IMG/VR virus record: IMGVR_UViG_3300009788_001127
Span: 1-50,763 of that record
Direction: 5' to 3' (one strand)
DNA length: 50,763 nt
DNA from: a virus
A program made the translations under genes and the position numbers. The notes beneath the pieces are model-generated. The model saw nothing but the letters and a program-made list of their open reading frames with translations, did not search any database and was not told the origin of the DNA. Within the stretch, counting starts at the first letter, position 1, and every line of letters starts with the position of its first letter. Positions 21,993 through 29,434 of the stretch are shown in pieces.

Positions 21993-24013
21993 TTTACTGT
22001 CTCTATTTTTAATTCCTTAACGCCCTCTTTAACGAATAACGATATCAATTGACAATCCATCTCAGGCAGCTCTAAAACTGACTCGCGGTTATCAAGCCAT
22101 ATCGGAGCCTTAATATCATAGTGCTTAGATAGTGTGTAGATAACGTCAAGACCTGACTGAATCCTACCGGCAGAGTTCAAACTGTTATGGGGTACTCCAT
22201 TAACCAAAACCTCACAGCAAGGTTCTAAGCCGCCAGAGATAAGCTCTTTAAATAACTTGAACGTTACGATCTTGAACTTACTATTTATTCTTTCGCTCAA
22301 GATACTAGCCCGACTCTTCTCAAACTGTTCGATGGTGAAAAGGTCGCTTTCTAGTGATTCAAACTCTCGCGCAAGTTTCTTCTCTTGGTCTTTGAGTTCA
22401 TCGATTCTGGTCTGTCCTGATTCTCGCTTTTCGAACTTATCGATGTTTGCCCATAAGCCGGTTAGAGTTTCGTCAAGGTCGTGTATATCTTTTCTGACTT
22501 TATCAATCGCATCGTCATTATCGTAACCGAGTGCTGATATCTCCGCTGTAAGGCTTGATAGTAACTTAACAGCCTTTTGATGCTCCGGCGTATCCTCTAG
22601 CGACTTGATATTGCCGACTCCGATAGTCCTAGCTTCTTCGGCGCTTGCGAGTAGTTTTTTATTCTCTTCTATCTTATCGTCAGCCTCTTTTAATGACTCT
22701 TTAAGGGCGACATTTGTCGCTTCGTGTTCTTCGATTATCTCTCGATTAACTCGGCCTCGCTCGTCCAGCTCTTCGAGTTGTCGAGATTTACCGGTATTGA
22801 AGTTCTCTTCGGCTTTCACTCTGGCTGCTTCGACGTCTGCCTTTGGAAGTTTCTGGTTGCAGGTCGGGCAAAACGTATCGGGTTCCGTAAATCCCTCAAG
22901 GCCGTTTCCGTCTCTTAGGTGGTCGGTAAAATTAGAAAAATTAACAAATTCCTGACCGTTTACCTCTTTCCAATCTTTAAGAATAACCTCATTCTCTTCT
23001 TTACGGCGCTTGATATCATTATCGTTCGATATTATTAACCCGCTCGTTTCGTTGTATATCTGCGCTATGTCCGATATTCCGTCCTTCATCTTAGAGATAG
23101 CTTCTCGCGCCTTATCGTCAGCTTCCGAACCTCGCTCTTTATGCTTATTCTTTAGGCTTAAGATATCGCTCTCGACTTCCCTTAGCTGCTTCGTCTTTTC
23201 CGCGATCTCACCGCCGGACTCGATACGCATTACTTCATCTTCTTTAGCGCGGCGTTTAGCGACGAACTCGTCTTTCTCTTTCGTGATAGCTTTTAAGTCT
23301 AGTCCTGTGATATCTGGCAGAGCGATATTAACCTCATCAATCCTAACCGGTATCTTCTCAAGCTCCTTATTGATCTCGCTGCGACTTTCCTTTAAAACCT
23401 TTTGATGGTCGTCTATCTTTCGACTTCCGAGGATCTCCGGCAAACGTGATAAGTCTTTATTACTTGCGATTACTTCGCTATCGGTTACGCCTCCGGCTAT
23501 CTCGAATAGTACCTTGCGACACTCTTCCCAATGGAGCTGGTCGTTAAAGAACGTCGGCGATGTTATCAGCTTAAAAGTATCTTCGTCGATTAGGTCTGAT
23601 ATCGTTTGTTCGTAATCTGCTTTCTTCGTTGGTACTCCATCGACAAAGTAGTTTGTCGTATTGCCTGAGAACGTCCGTTCGGCGCTTCCTCTGGTTTTCG
23701 TCCATTTCTCGACGTAGACTTTCTTGAACTTAATCGTTCGTGAGCCGTCTTTTCCTACAAGTTCGAACGTTCCCTCGACTTCATGCTCTAAGCCGTTTTT
23801 AACGGCTCCAGTAGGCTCCAGCGTCTTGATGCTAAAATCTTTTTTATTCTGGCTGTCCTTGTCGAATAGTAACCACGTGAATGAGTCGTAGATGCTGGTC
23901 TTACCTGTCGAATTTTCGCCGAAGATATTAACATCTCGACCATCTGCCGTAACTTTTAGTGACTTGATCCCTTTGAAATTCTTAAGATTTAGTTCTAGTA
24001 GCTTTATTTCCAT
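21989..24013 (-). CDS. SbcC/Rad50-like ATPase with zinc hook
   Basis: 674 residues. Walker A GENSTGKTS at 32-40, an ABC-type end with IWLDNRE near 640, and a long coiled coil between them. In the middle is FCPTCNQ near 382-385, the CxxC zinc hook of Rad50/SbcC. It is much shorter than host SbcC (about 1000 aa), so it is a compact phage form. It probably works with the MBL-fold protein and RecT in end processing. ATG start. Confidence 0.82.
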   Translation of the reverse strand: MEIKLLELNLKNFKGIKSLKVTADGRDVNIFGENSTGKTSIYDSFTWLLFDKDSQNKKDFSIKTLEPTGAVKNGLEHEVEGTFELVGKDGSRTIKFKKVYVEKWTKTRGSAERTFSGNTTNYFVDGVPTKKADYEQTISDLIDEDTFKLITSPTFFNDQLHWEECRKVLFEIAGGVTDSEVIASNKDLSRLPEILGSRKIDDHQKVLKESRSEINKELEKIPVRIDEVNIALPDITGLDLKAITKEKDEFVAKRRAKEDEVMRIESGGEIAEKTKQLREVESDILSLKNKHKERGSEADDKAREAISKMKDGISDIAQIYNETSGLIISNDNDIKRRKEENEVILKDWKEVNGQEFVNFSNFTDHLRDGNGLEGFTEPDTFCPTCNQKLPKADVEAARVKAEENFNTGKSRQLEELDERGRVNREIIEEHEATNVALKESLKEADDKIEENKKLLASAEEARTIGVGNIKSLEDTPEHQKAVKLLSSLTAEISALGYDNDDAIDKVRKDIHDLDETLTGLWANIDKFEKRESGQTRIDELKDQEKKLAREFESLESDLFTIEQFEKSRASILSERINSKFKIVTFKLFKELISGGLEPCCEVLVNGVPHNSLNSAGRIQSGLDVIYTLSKHYDIKAPIWLDNRESVLELPEMDCQLISLFVKEGVKELKIETVK

Positions 24014-24017
24014 CTAA

Positions 24018-24371
24018 CTACTCCTTTTCTTTCATAGAATCAGGACAGTGTTTTTTGTAAAGCTCTTGATATTTCTTCATGCCTTGCTCCCAACTTTCTT
24101 CGCTACCACCATTATGAAAAACCCTAGACATTCTAGTGTGAAACTTCTCGGCTTCAACAGGTGTTTGGTGAGATTTAATAACAACTGGTTCAGAACACTT
24201 AGTAATTCTTTTTTCTTTTTTCGTATAACATATTTCTAAAGCGTGACTCTGATTTAAAGCCTCAACCCATATCAAAGCCGTTTCTTTTATCCCTTCGTCA
24301 CTCCACAAAGTAGATACAACAACGCAAGGCTTTAAGTATGTCGTTGGTGAATAAGCAGATATTAGTTGCAT
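24018..24371 (-). CDS. 117-aa hypothetical protein
   Basis: MQLISAYSPTTYLKPCVVVSTLWSDEG then a central strand/helix mix and a charged C-terminus (KKYQELYKKHCPDSMKEKE). No catalytic motif or known family was recognised. Upstream there is an inverted repeat that may control it. Confidence 0.5.
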   Translation of the reverse strand: MQLISAYSPTTYLKPCVVVSTLWSDEGIKETALIWVEALNQSHALEICYTKKEKRITKCSEPVVIKSHQTPVEAEKFHTRMSRVFHNGGSEESWEQGMKKYQELYKKHCPDSMKEKE

Positions 24372-24388
24372 TTGCTTCCTTTCTTGAC

Positions 24389-24416
24389 GTAAAAGCTCAA
24401 AGTGTTAAACTTTTAC
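24389..24416. repeat. Inverted repeat in 5' leader
   Basis: GTAAAAG and CTTTTAC flank a 14-base loop in the short gap before the 117-aa gene. It could be an operator or a leader hairpin. A second dyad (AGCGGCC/GGTCGCT type) at about 24437-24460 lies at the end of the KGG gene but has no good T run. Confidence 0.4.
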
Positions 24417-24460
24417 TTACCTGTTCTGGTGTTGAAGAGGCCGCTACTTAAGCGGTCTTT

Positions 24461-24700
24461 TCATCTTCTTCCACCTTTTCTACCTATCGCCTCGAAGAAC
24501 TCTATCCCGTGCCGTGCCTTAGTGCTGTTGCCGCCCTTGCGACCGATCTCTTCGAAGTAGCTCCGTGGCTTCGTGTTGGCTAACTTATTACCGCCAAGCT
24601 TACCGATCCTTTTGTAATAATCGATACCGTACTTCTCCTTGCAAGCGTTACCGCCTTTTAATGCTTCCGGTGATCCTGCCATTGGTCCTCGCTTAGTCAT
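24461..24700 (-). CDS. KGG-repeat stress-type protein
   Basis: 79 residues made of three repeats around IGKLGGN, IGRKGGN and IGRKGGR, matching the KGG (stress-induced, Con-10/GsiB-like) motif. Such proteins are small, soluble and basic, and in Bacillus are part of the general stress response; phage copies may bind nucleic acid. AGGAGGTGA precedes the ATG. Basic composition stands out from the neighbours. Confidence 0.75.
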   Translation of the reverse strand: MTKRGPMAGSPEALKGGNACKEKYGIDYYKRIGKLGGNKLANTKPRSYFEEIGRKGGNSTKARHGIEFFEAIGRKGGRR

Positions 24701-24713
24701 TTTGTTTCACCTC

Positions 24714-24962
24714 CTAATCGTTTGATATTATAGCCATGCCTGGGATTACTAAGGCCATTGCTGACAAAGTTCCTATTAGTCCCGTAAAAACAATCTTAGC
24801 GACATTCAACCCTACCTGTAGACCATCTATTCCGCCACCATCTACAGCGATAACTACGACATTGACAAGCCCTACAATGCCACCAATAAACATTATCCAG
24901 ATACCGACATATAAACCTAAAACAACACCTGCTATTACCATTAATATTCCTAATGCTTTCAT
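24714..24962 (-). CDS. 82-aa membrane protein
   Basis: Three hydrophobic segments, MKALGILMVIAGVVLGLYV, IMFIGGIVGLVNVVVIAV and IVFTGLIGTLSAMALVIPG, with a glycine-rich loop (DGGGIDGLQ). GGGAGGTGA precedes the ATG. Size and topology are holin-like, but it lies far from the lysis genes, so it may have another role. Confidence 0.6.
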   Translation of the reverse strand: MKALGILMVIAGVVLGLYVGIWIMFIGGIVGLVNVVVIAVDGGGIDGLQVGLNVAKIVFTGLIGTLSAMALVIPGMAIISND

Positions 24963-25025
24963 TCCTTCACCTCCCTTTTTAGTTTGGGATAAGCGCCTGC
25001 CATTGAACGCCTACCCCGAATTAAA

Positions 25026-25051
25026 GAAAAAAAGTTGCCTCAAACAACTTA
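25026..25051 (-). terminator. Rho-independent terminator
   Basis: AAGTTG-TTTGAGG-CAACTT followed by TTTTT on the minus strand, right after the 86-aa membrane gene. It separates the first few genes of the early region from the KGG and recombination genes, so read-through or another promoter is needed. Confidence 0.8.
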
Positions 25052-25060
25052 GAATAATGC

Positions 25061-25321
25061 TTACTTATCCTCCCATTCCTGATATCCAAACCCTGCCATT
25101 CTTCTCGGACTCGAACCGACCTTTCGATTCTGAAGCCTTAAGCCCCTTAAGATAACCCCAACCCAAATCGTGCCGTAAAGAATCCGCATAACGTTATCTA
25201 TCGCGTTCTGATAGTTTCGCTTTATCGCTCTCTTCCCTGTGGCGCTTATAGCGTTCTCGAATGCACCGATTAGGGCTGCGAATAATAATATTAGTATCGC
25301 TATGGATAGATTTGTTGACAT
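25061..25321 (-). CDS. 86-aa membrane protein with tRNA-like 3' end
   Basis: MSTNLSIAILILLFAALIGAF is one hydrophobic span, followed by basic KRAIKRNYQ and YGTIWVGVILRGL. The last 25 codons (RLQNRKVGSSPRRMAGFG) read like the peptide made when a tRNA gene is translated. AGGAGGTGA lies before two ATGs; the second has better spacing. The 3' end may have been captured from a tRNA. Confidence 0.55.
   Translation of the reverse strand: MSTNLSIAILILLFAALIGAFENAISATGKRAIKRNYQNAIDNVMRILYGTIWVGVILRGLRLQNRKVGSSPRRMAGFGYQEWEDK
25097..25183 (-). other. tRNA-like segment (degenerate class II)
   Basis: On the minus strand ATTCTTT and GAAGAAT form a seven-pair acceptor-like stem 87 nt apart, with a T-arm TCGG-TTCGAGT-CCGA, a possible anticodon stem TCTTA/TAAGG and a variable-arm-like CTTC/GAAAG. 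The anticodon loop lacks U33, and the D-arm is poor. It is therefore a relic or an attachment-site remnant rather than a working tRNA. Confidence 0.35.
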
Positions 25322-25410
25322 CATTCACCTCCTGCGGCATATGCAATAGCTATTAAAAGAATTGTCCCTATGAAACCAATAAATATCCATACAATGTCGC
25401 TATCTGTCAT
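25321..25410 (-). CDS. 29-aa single-span membrane peptide
   Basis: MTDSDIVWIFIGFIGTILLI is followed by AIAYAAGGE. GAGGGG lies six bases before the ATG, which overlaps the HNH stop; its own stop overlaps the next ATG. Clear translational chain. Function unknown. Confidence 0.5.
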   Translation of the reverse strand: MTDSDIVWIFIGFIGTILLIAIAYAAGGE

Positions 25411-25910
25411 TGCTTTCCCCTCTTTACTTTCCGCTTAACGTTCACAGGTGTTTCCATAGCCCTCGTAGTGGTCCATCCCCTTTTTATCCTTGTATATAGA
25501 GTGCAAGCCTTCATCCCTATTTCGTCAGCCCAAACATTCACAGTCTTAAGTTGTCCTTTATATTCTATGTAAACATTACATCTCATATTGTTTGATTGTT
25601 CTTTCGCTGTTGACCACTTACAGTTTTCTTTTGTGTAGTGACCATCAACATCTATCCGGTCGAGACTTTTGCCTTTTGGACGGTCCCCCATATCATCATA
25701 AAAATTTATAAAAACTCTCCAACTATCAGAAATGCTTATTCCCCTACCACCATAATCTTTATATCTATCATTTTTTGGATTATAAATCCGTTGAATCATT
25801 GAAGCCCAACTACCATATGATCGTGTACGGCTCTTACCGCTTGATTGCCCGTGAGTTCTACTTGCTAATGGACCTAACTTTAATCCTGCTAATTGTTTTT
25901 CACTTAACAT
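25407..25910 (-). CDS. HNH endonuclease, second copy type
   Basis: 167 residues starting MLSEKQLAGLKLGPLASRTH. The HNH core has YGSWASMIQRIYN, YGGRGISISDSW, LDRIDVDGHYTKENCKW, and the C-terminus is AP2-like (TVNVWADEIGMKACTLYTRI). It lacks the zinc ribbon of the one at 21360-21992. It overlaps the XRE regulator, so it may be a homing element inserted after it. GAGG precedes the ATG. Confidence 0.75.
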   Translation of the reverse strand: MLSEKQLAGLKLGPLASRTHGQSSGKSRTRSYGSWASMIQRIYNPKNDRYKDYGGRGISISDSWRVFINFYDDMGDRPKGKSLDRIDVDGHYTKENCKWSTAKEQSNNMRCNVYIEYKGQLKTVNVWADEIGMKACTLYTRIKRGWTTTRAMETPVNVKRKVKRGKQ

Positions 25911-26079
25911 CTGTAACCTCAAATATCCTCTTTTTAAAAAACTCTTCTAACTTCCTCATTGTAGTAATACTTACTGGTTCGCCCTGTTCTGCTTTTATGA
26001 TTGTTCTACTGCTTAAACCTACTTCTTTAGCTAGTTCTTCTTGAGTCAATCTCTTGCTTCTCCGTAATTCTCGTATCAT
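25900..26079 (-). CDS. XRE-family transcription regulator (Cro-like)
   Basis: 59 residues: MIRELRRSKRLTQEELAKEV followed by GLSSRTIIKAEQ, the helix-turn-helix of the XRE family, ending in a short charged tail. AGAGGTGAT precedes the ATG. It is the first gene after a strong promoter, and the short length fits a Cro-like repressor or a small activator. No divergent partner is present, so it may control the early promoter directly. Confidence 0.85.
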   Translation of the reverse strand: MIRELRRSKRLTQEELAKEVGLSSRTIIKAEQGEPVSITTMRKLEEFFKKRIFEVTDVK

Positions 26080-26101
26080 GTATATATCACCTCTTTTTCA
26101 C

Positions 26102-26130
26102 ATTGTAAACATAATTATTTCATACGTCAA
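26102..26130 (-). promoter_or_regulatory. Early promoter for the XRE operon
   Basis: Minus strand TTGACG, 17-base spacer, TACAAT; both boxes match at five of six. TGTTTA appears twice around it (one partly in the spacer), a possible operator. The expected start lies about 16 bases before the XRE ATG. Confidence 0.75.
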
Positions 26131-26158
26131 GCAAATAAACAATATTATTTTTAGACAC

Positions 26159-26191
26159 AAAAAAAAGCCCCTCGGTGATGAACCGAAGGGC
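26159..26191 (-). terminator. Strong terminator after lysis genes
   Basis: GCCCTTCGGT-TCATC-ACCGAGGGGC (one mismatch) followed by eight T on the minus strand. It ends the late/lysis operon just before the early promoter. Confidence 0.9.
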
Positions 26192-26208
26192 AACTATGAA
26201 AATCTGAT

Positions 26209-26433
26209 CTATTTAGTTTCAGAACTATCTAGGTATTCTAAGATTATCTCGTCTTTCCTCACCTCGCTTTCAGACTCGATACGAGTTTCCTCTTTCTTGA
26301 TCTCCGTCTGAGCTACGTTACTGGTGCCGTCAATCCAAATGCTTAAAACTACTGTTAATAATACAAAGAAAGAAACAATAAAGACTCGGATTAACTTAAA
26401 ATTATTATCTGGAATCTTATCATACTTAGGCAT
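26209..26433 (-). CDS. 74-aa single-span membrane protein
   Basis: MPKYDKIPDNNFKLIRVFIVSF leads into FVLLTVVLSIWI, one membrane span, then a highly charged tail (IKKEETRIESESEVRKDE) likely outside or inside as a coil. Topology resembles small phage lysis accessory or spanin-like proteins. AGGAGG is before the ATG. It is the last gene before the strong terminator. Confidence 0.6.
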   Translation of the reverse strand: MPKYDKIPDNNFKLIRVFIVSFFVLLTVVLSIWIDGTSNVAQTEIKKEETRIESESEVRKDEIILEYLDSSETK

Positions 26434-26443
26434 TGATAGCCTC

Positions 26444-26623
26444 CTACTTCTTAAATAGCTTTAGTTCTTTGAGTTCCGATGCAACTGTCACGCCACCAGA
26501 AACATAAGCAGTGGCAAGCACTAAATCGATTGCTGTCTGTGGAATTACTATACTAGAATTAGCTGCTATGGTGTAAGCGATAAAGGCAACGATCAATAGT
26601 GCATATCTTAGATTAAGAGTCAT
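26444..26623 (-). CDS. Holin candidate (59 aa)
   Basis: Two hydrophobic segments (YALLIVAFIAYTIAA and IDLVLATAYVSGGVTVA) joined by a short polar turn, with a basic tail (KELKLFKK). This is the two-span class of holin. AAGGAGGTT lies before the ATG. It directly follows the M15 peptidase gene, the usual pairing. Confidence 0.65.
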   Translation of the reverse strand: MTLNLRYALLIVAFIAYTIAANSSIVIPQTAIDLVLATAYVSGGVTVASELKELKLFKK

Positions 26624-26638
26624 TATTAACCTCCTTTC

Positions 26639-27004
26639 TTATCCGGTCCATGCGCGTTTGGGTCCAACGTCAACATGAACAAAGCCGTCTTTAACATACG
26701 TTCCTATCCCTCTAAACCCGACCTCATTTGCAAGTTGGGCGAGTTTCTTGGTTGACATACCTGAACAATAGATATCGGCTGCCTGTCCTAACATGTGATA
26801 AGACCTAGGCACGCCGCCGACTTGTTGATTATACTCAGGTGTCCGATATCCTGACGTAACTGTAATAGCTCTTCCTATCAGATCCCTGAGTTTCTGCAAG
26901 CGAAAAACAACTTCACTCTCAAGTTTAACTTCGTTAGTGTCCGGCGATACAAACTCTCTTAGATTGAAATTCTCCGATACCTTGAAATCATTTAGTGACG
27001 ACAT
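26639..27004 (-). CDS. Endolysin, peptidase M15 family
   Basis: 121 residues. LRDLIGRAITVTSGYRTPEYN, SYHMLGQAADI and HVDVG give the M15 zinc site (His in SYHxxGxAxD, Asp, and His in HVDxG). It cuts peptide cross-links in peptidoglycan. No signal peptide is seen, so it needs a holin, of which the next gene is a candidate. The single-domain form lacks a cell-wall binding domain. Confidence 0.85.
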   Translation of the reverse strand: MSSLNDFKVSENFNLREFVSPDTNEVKLESEVVFRLQKLRDLIGRAITVTSGYRTPEYNQQVGGVPRSYHMLGQAADIYCSGMSTKKLAQLANEVGFRGIGTYVKDGFVHVDVGPKRAWTG

Positions 27005-27006
27005 AT

Positions 27007-27327
27007 TTACTCCTTAATAACGGGTTTATATCTATCATAAATCTGAATAAACAACCACCAAAGACCAGCGACCGCCGTAATAGCGCCAAAGATTGTAATT
27101 CCTAAGCGTCCAAGCCAAGTAAAGCGATCTCGCTCATCCTTCATAGGTTTAACAGCTTTCTTTAACCATGCGATTTCTTTTTTAAGAAAATCGTGATCGA
27201 CGTTATCCTTGATGATATGCTGCCTAAAGGCTTTTCGTTCCTCTAGGTGATCTTCTCGCTCTTTCTTAATACCAGCTAAAGCATCTTCGACAAGTTCTTT
27301 TAGGTCTTTCTCTTCCTTCGGTGTCAA
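27007..27327 (-). CDS. XhlA-like membrane protein, lysis accessory
   Basis: 106 residues. A long charged helical part (KKEREDHLEERKAFRQ, LKKEIAWLKKAVKPMKDERD) ends in one membrane span (LGITIFGAITAVAGLWWLF) near the C-terminus. This resembles XhlA/hemolysin-type holin accessory proteins. The start is TTG with GGGGGAG just upstream. Placed before the endolysin. Confidence 0.65.
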   Translation of the reverse strand: MTPKEEKDLKELVEDALAGIKKEREDHLEERKAFRQHIIKDNVDHDFLKKEIAWLKKAVKPMKDERDRFTWLGRLGITIFGAITAVAGLWWLFIQIYDRYKPVIKE

Positions 27328-27337
27328 CTCTCCCCCT

Positions 27338-29434
27338 TTATATTGTGTATAGTTCGCAATCGCCGTAAAGTCTTAAGTTTCTAGTTATGCCCGATTTGTT
27401 CTTCATCTGTACCGTATGTGTAGTAATTGACGACACAAAACGAGTAATATCAACGTCTAACTGTGAGCTGGTCGCTGTCGCCACGCCGAAGAGGTCGTCG
27501 GTTCTATCAATAGAGTCAATTAACACTTGATAATCTCCACCACTTGAAAAGTTCCATATTACCTTTTTAACGCTTGAATAAAGGGCAGTTGAAAAGGTTA
27601 GAGTCATATTAACCGTTGTTAAACCGTCATTAGCCACAGACTCTAGTCCTTCATCGAAATTAAAGCTCTGTATTACATAAGTTCCTTGATCGTATCGAGT
27701 CTTTGATTTTTGTTGTCTAAGTTCTGCTTTTAAATCCGTCATAAATGAACGAGTTCTATCTTTCCAGTTAACCGTTATCGTCTCAGCGCCTTCCGGCTTG
27801 AACTCTCTTTTTTCGTTGATTATTCGGTGGAAGGTGCTTCCATCAAGTTTTAACTCTGGAATATTTATTTTATATGCGTCGCCTATCTCAAAGCCTTTAG
27901 TTTCATAATCGATGGGATCTACTTGTATATTTTCATGGAACGTTGCCCTTCGTCCAAGCCATAGAGCCGCCATAGCCTTAAGCGTCGCAAGAGTCTGTTC
28001 TTCAGATAGTTGATAGATTGATTCTAGTATTATGTTAGAAGTATCATAAGCATCAAAATCAACCGCCCTAGAAAATGTCTGTCCTGAACCCTCAGCATCG
28101 GCGTTACCGGCTCCGAGAGCGATAATATCAGTTACAAAGCTCGTCCAATCCTCTTCAGATTCAAACTGTCTTAAGTTCTTCTCGGTGACTGATAATAAAA
28201 TATTCTTATCGCTGCCTATCCTGTTCTTAAAGTCGAGGTTAGCGCAAGGCGTGGTAGCATCGACGTAGGCGACCGGATTTTCTTTCCATTGCCACCAAGT
28301 AATATTATCAGCCGTTGAAGCAAGCTGCTTCCTGATTCTGTCATCTATCGCGTTATATAAAGTCTCATAGCTAACCGAGGTCGTTTTGCTTGAACCAAAG
28401 TTATCAATAGTACCCTCTGGTATAAGCTGCTTTGGTATTCTGACGTGTAGGTTGTCAATCGTTATAGATGTCGGAGCGTTGGCTTCAAAAGCTCTAAGTC
28501 TTAAATCTCCGGCACCCGAAGCAAACCCTGTAAAGTCTCCGGTCATTAAACTTACGTTATCAATAAAGACTTCCACCGATAAACCAGATACAACTATCTT
28601 TATATGACCGCCTGTGAATATCTCATTATCTCTAAAAGCAAGCGCAATAGTTGCCGGTGTTGTTTCGTTCACTCGGAATTCAAAGGTTGTCCTAATATCT
28701 CCTGCGCCGGAAGCTTCATTATCAAGCGTTATAACAAACGACCTGCTATCCGTCGCGTCTACTCTCGCCCATATTACTGAAAATTCGAAAAGACTTCCCC
28801 CGACTCCGGTCGTTACGGTTATATCCTCAATGTCGAACTCGATAGTGCAATCGTCCCATTCGGCAGCGGTCGGACTAGTGTCGTGAGTCATTAAAGCGTT
28901 ATCGTTGCTTCCTGAGACATCGGGATCGGCAAATAATTGATTACTTACTATAACCCAATTATGATTTCCGTCGTTCGTCCAATCGCCACCGAGGGATGCC
29001 CGATTGAAGTTATCCTTTATCTTATAATCTCTACCCTTTAGAAAGCGTTTAACGGTGTCCGCTGGCTCTTCAGTAAATGATTGTACTGTCGTATGTTGTT
29101 TAGTGAGCAACCACGCCTCAGACGGTCCACTAATAGTAATCGTATTAAAGCGCCTTTTGAACTTTAAAGCGATACCGGAAAAGACTATCGTAGAATCCCT
29201 GATTATCTGGATAACATCGAACTTGTTTATTTCATTTCTAGTTAATTTGTTTATTCCGCTGTCTTGATCCTTTACCCAACCGTTGGGGATAGTGATTTCA
29301 AACTCACCTAATCCGTGCAGATGGTAAATATAGAAGCCTGATATAAAAGGAGCAGCGAAAGTCTTTCCTGTGGATCTCACGATTGATTTAACTCTATGCG
29401 TATGTTTTGTAAACTTTCTTACTGGTGTCGGCAT
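27338..29434 (-). CDS. Tail tip/baseplate protein with inserted lectin-like domain
   Basis: 698 residues. The outer parts (FEITIPNGW, ISGPSEAWLL and IFHRIINEKREF-like segments) resemble phage tail proteins that form the hub. Between about residues 140 and 335 lies an inserted jelly-roll/ConA-like domain (DNFNRASLGGDW, TIEFDIEDI, VKIVVSGLSVEVFIDN-like), the kind that binds sugars. Such insertions often bind host glycans during adsorption. The ATG overlaps the upstream stop. Confidence 0.7.
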   Translation of the reverse strand: MPTPVRKFTKHTHRVKSIVRSTGKTFAAPFISGFYIYHLHGLGEFEITIPNGWVKDQDSGINKLTRNEINKFDVIQIIRDSTIVFSGIALKFKRRFNTITISGPSEAWLLTKQHTTVQSFTEEPADTVKRFLKGRDYKIKDNFNRASLGGDWTNDGNHNWVIVSNQLFADPDVSGSNDNALMTHDTSPTAAEWDDCTIEFDIEDITVTTGVGGSLFEFSVIWARVDATDSRSFVITLDNEASGAGDIRTTFEFRVNETTPATIALAFRDNEIFTGGHIKIVVSGLSVEVFIDNVSLMTGDFTGFASGAGDLRLRAFEANAPTSITIDNLHVRIPKQLIPEGTIDNFGSSKTTSVSYETLYNAIDDRIRKQLASTADNITWWQWKENPVAYVDATTPCANLDFKNRIGSDKNILLSVTEKNLRQFESEEDWTSFVTDIIALGAGNADAEGSGQTFSRAVDFDAYDTSNIILESIYQLSEEQTLATLKAMAALWLGRRATFHENIQVDPIDYETKGFEIGDAYKINIPELKLDGSTFHRIINEKREFKPEGAETITVNWKDRTRSFMTDLKAELRQQKSKTRYDQGTYVIQSFNFDEGLESVANDGLTTVNMTLTFSTALYSSVKKVIWNFSSGGDYQVLIDSIDRTDDLFGVATATSSQLDVDITRFVSSITTHTVQMKNKSGITRNLRLYGDCELYTI

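Noticed and set aside
24384-24412. Plus-strand promoter with TTGACG
   Set aside because: The matching -10 (AAACTT) is poor and no plus-strand gene follows.
24437-24460. Terminator after the KGG gene
   Set aside because: The stem (GGCCGCT/AGCGGTC) is good but the following bases on either strand are not a proper T run.
24963-25025. 14-codon ORF MAGAYPKLKREVKE before the membrane gene
   Set aside because: Too short and its binding site is weak.
24736-25155. 139-codon plus-strand reading frame
   Set aside because: It runs opposite two supported membrane genes and through a terminator, is Pro/Ile/Thr-rich, and has no ribosome binding site.
25097-25183. Functional tRNA gene
   Set aside because: No U33, poor D-arm and a mismatch at the T-stem end; it also lies in a gene with a good start. 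Kept only as a relic.
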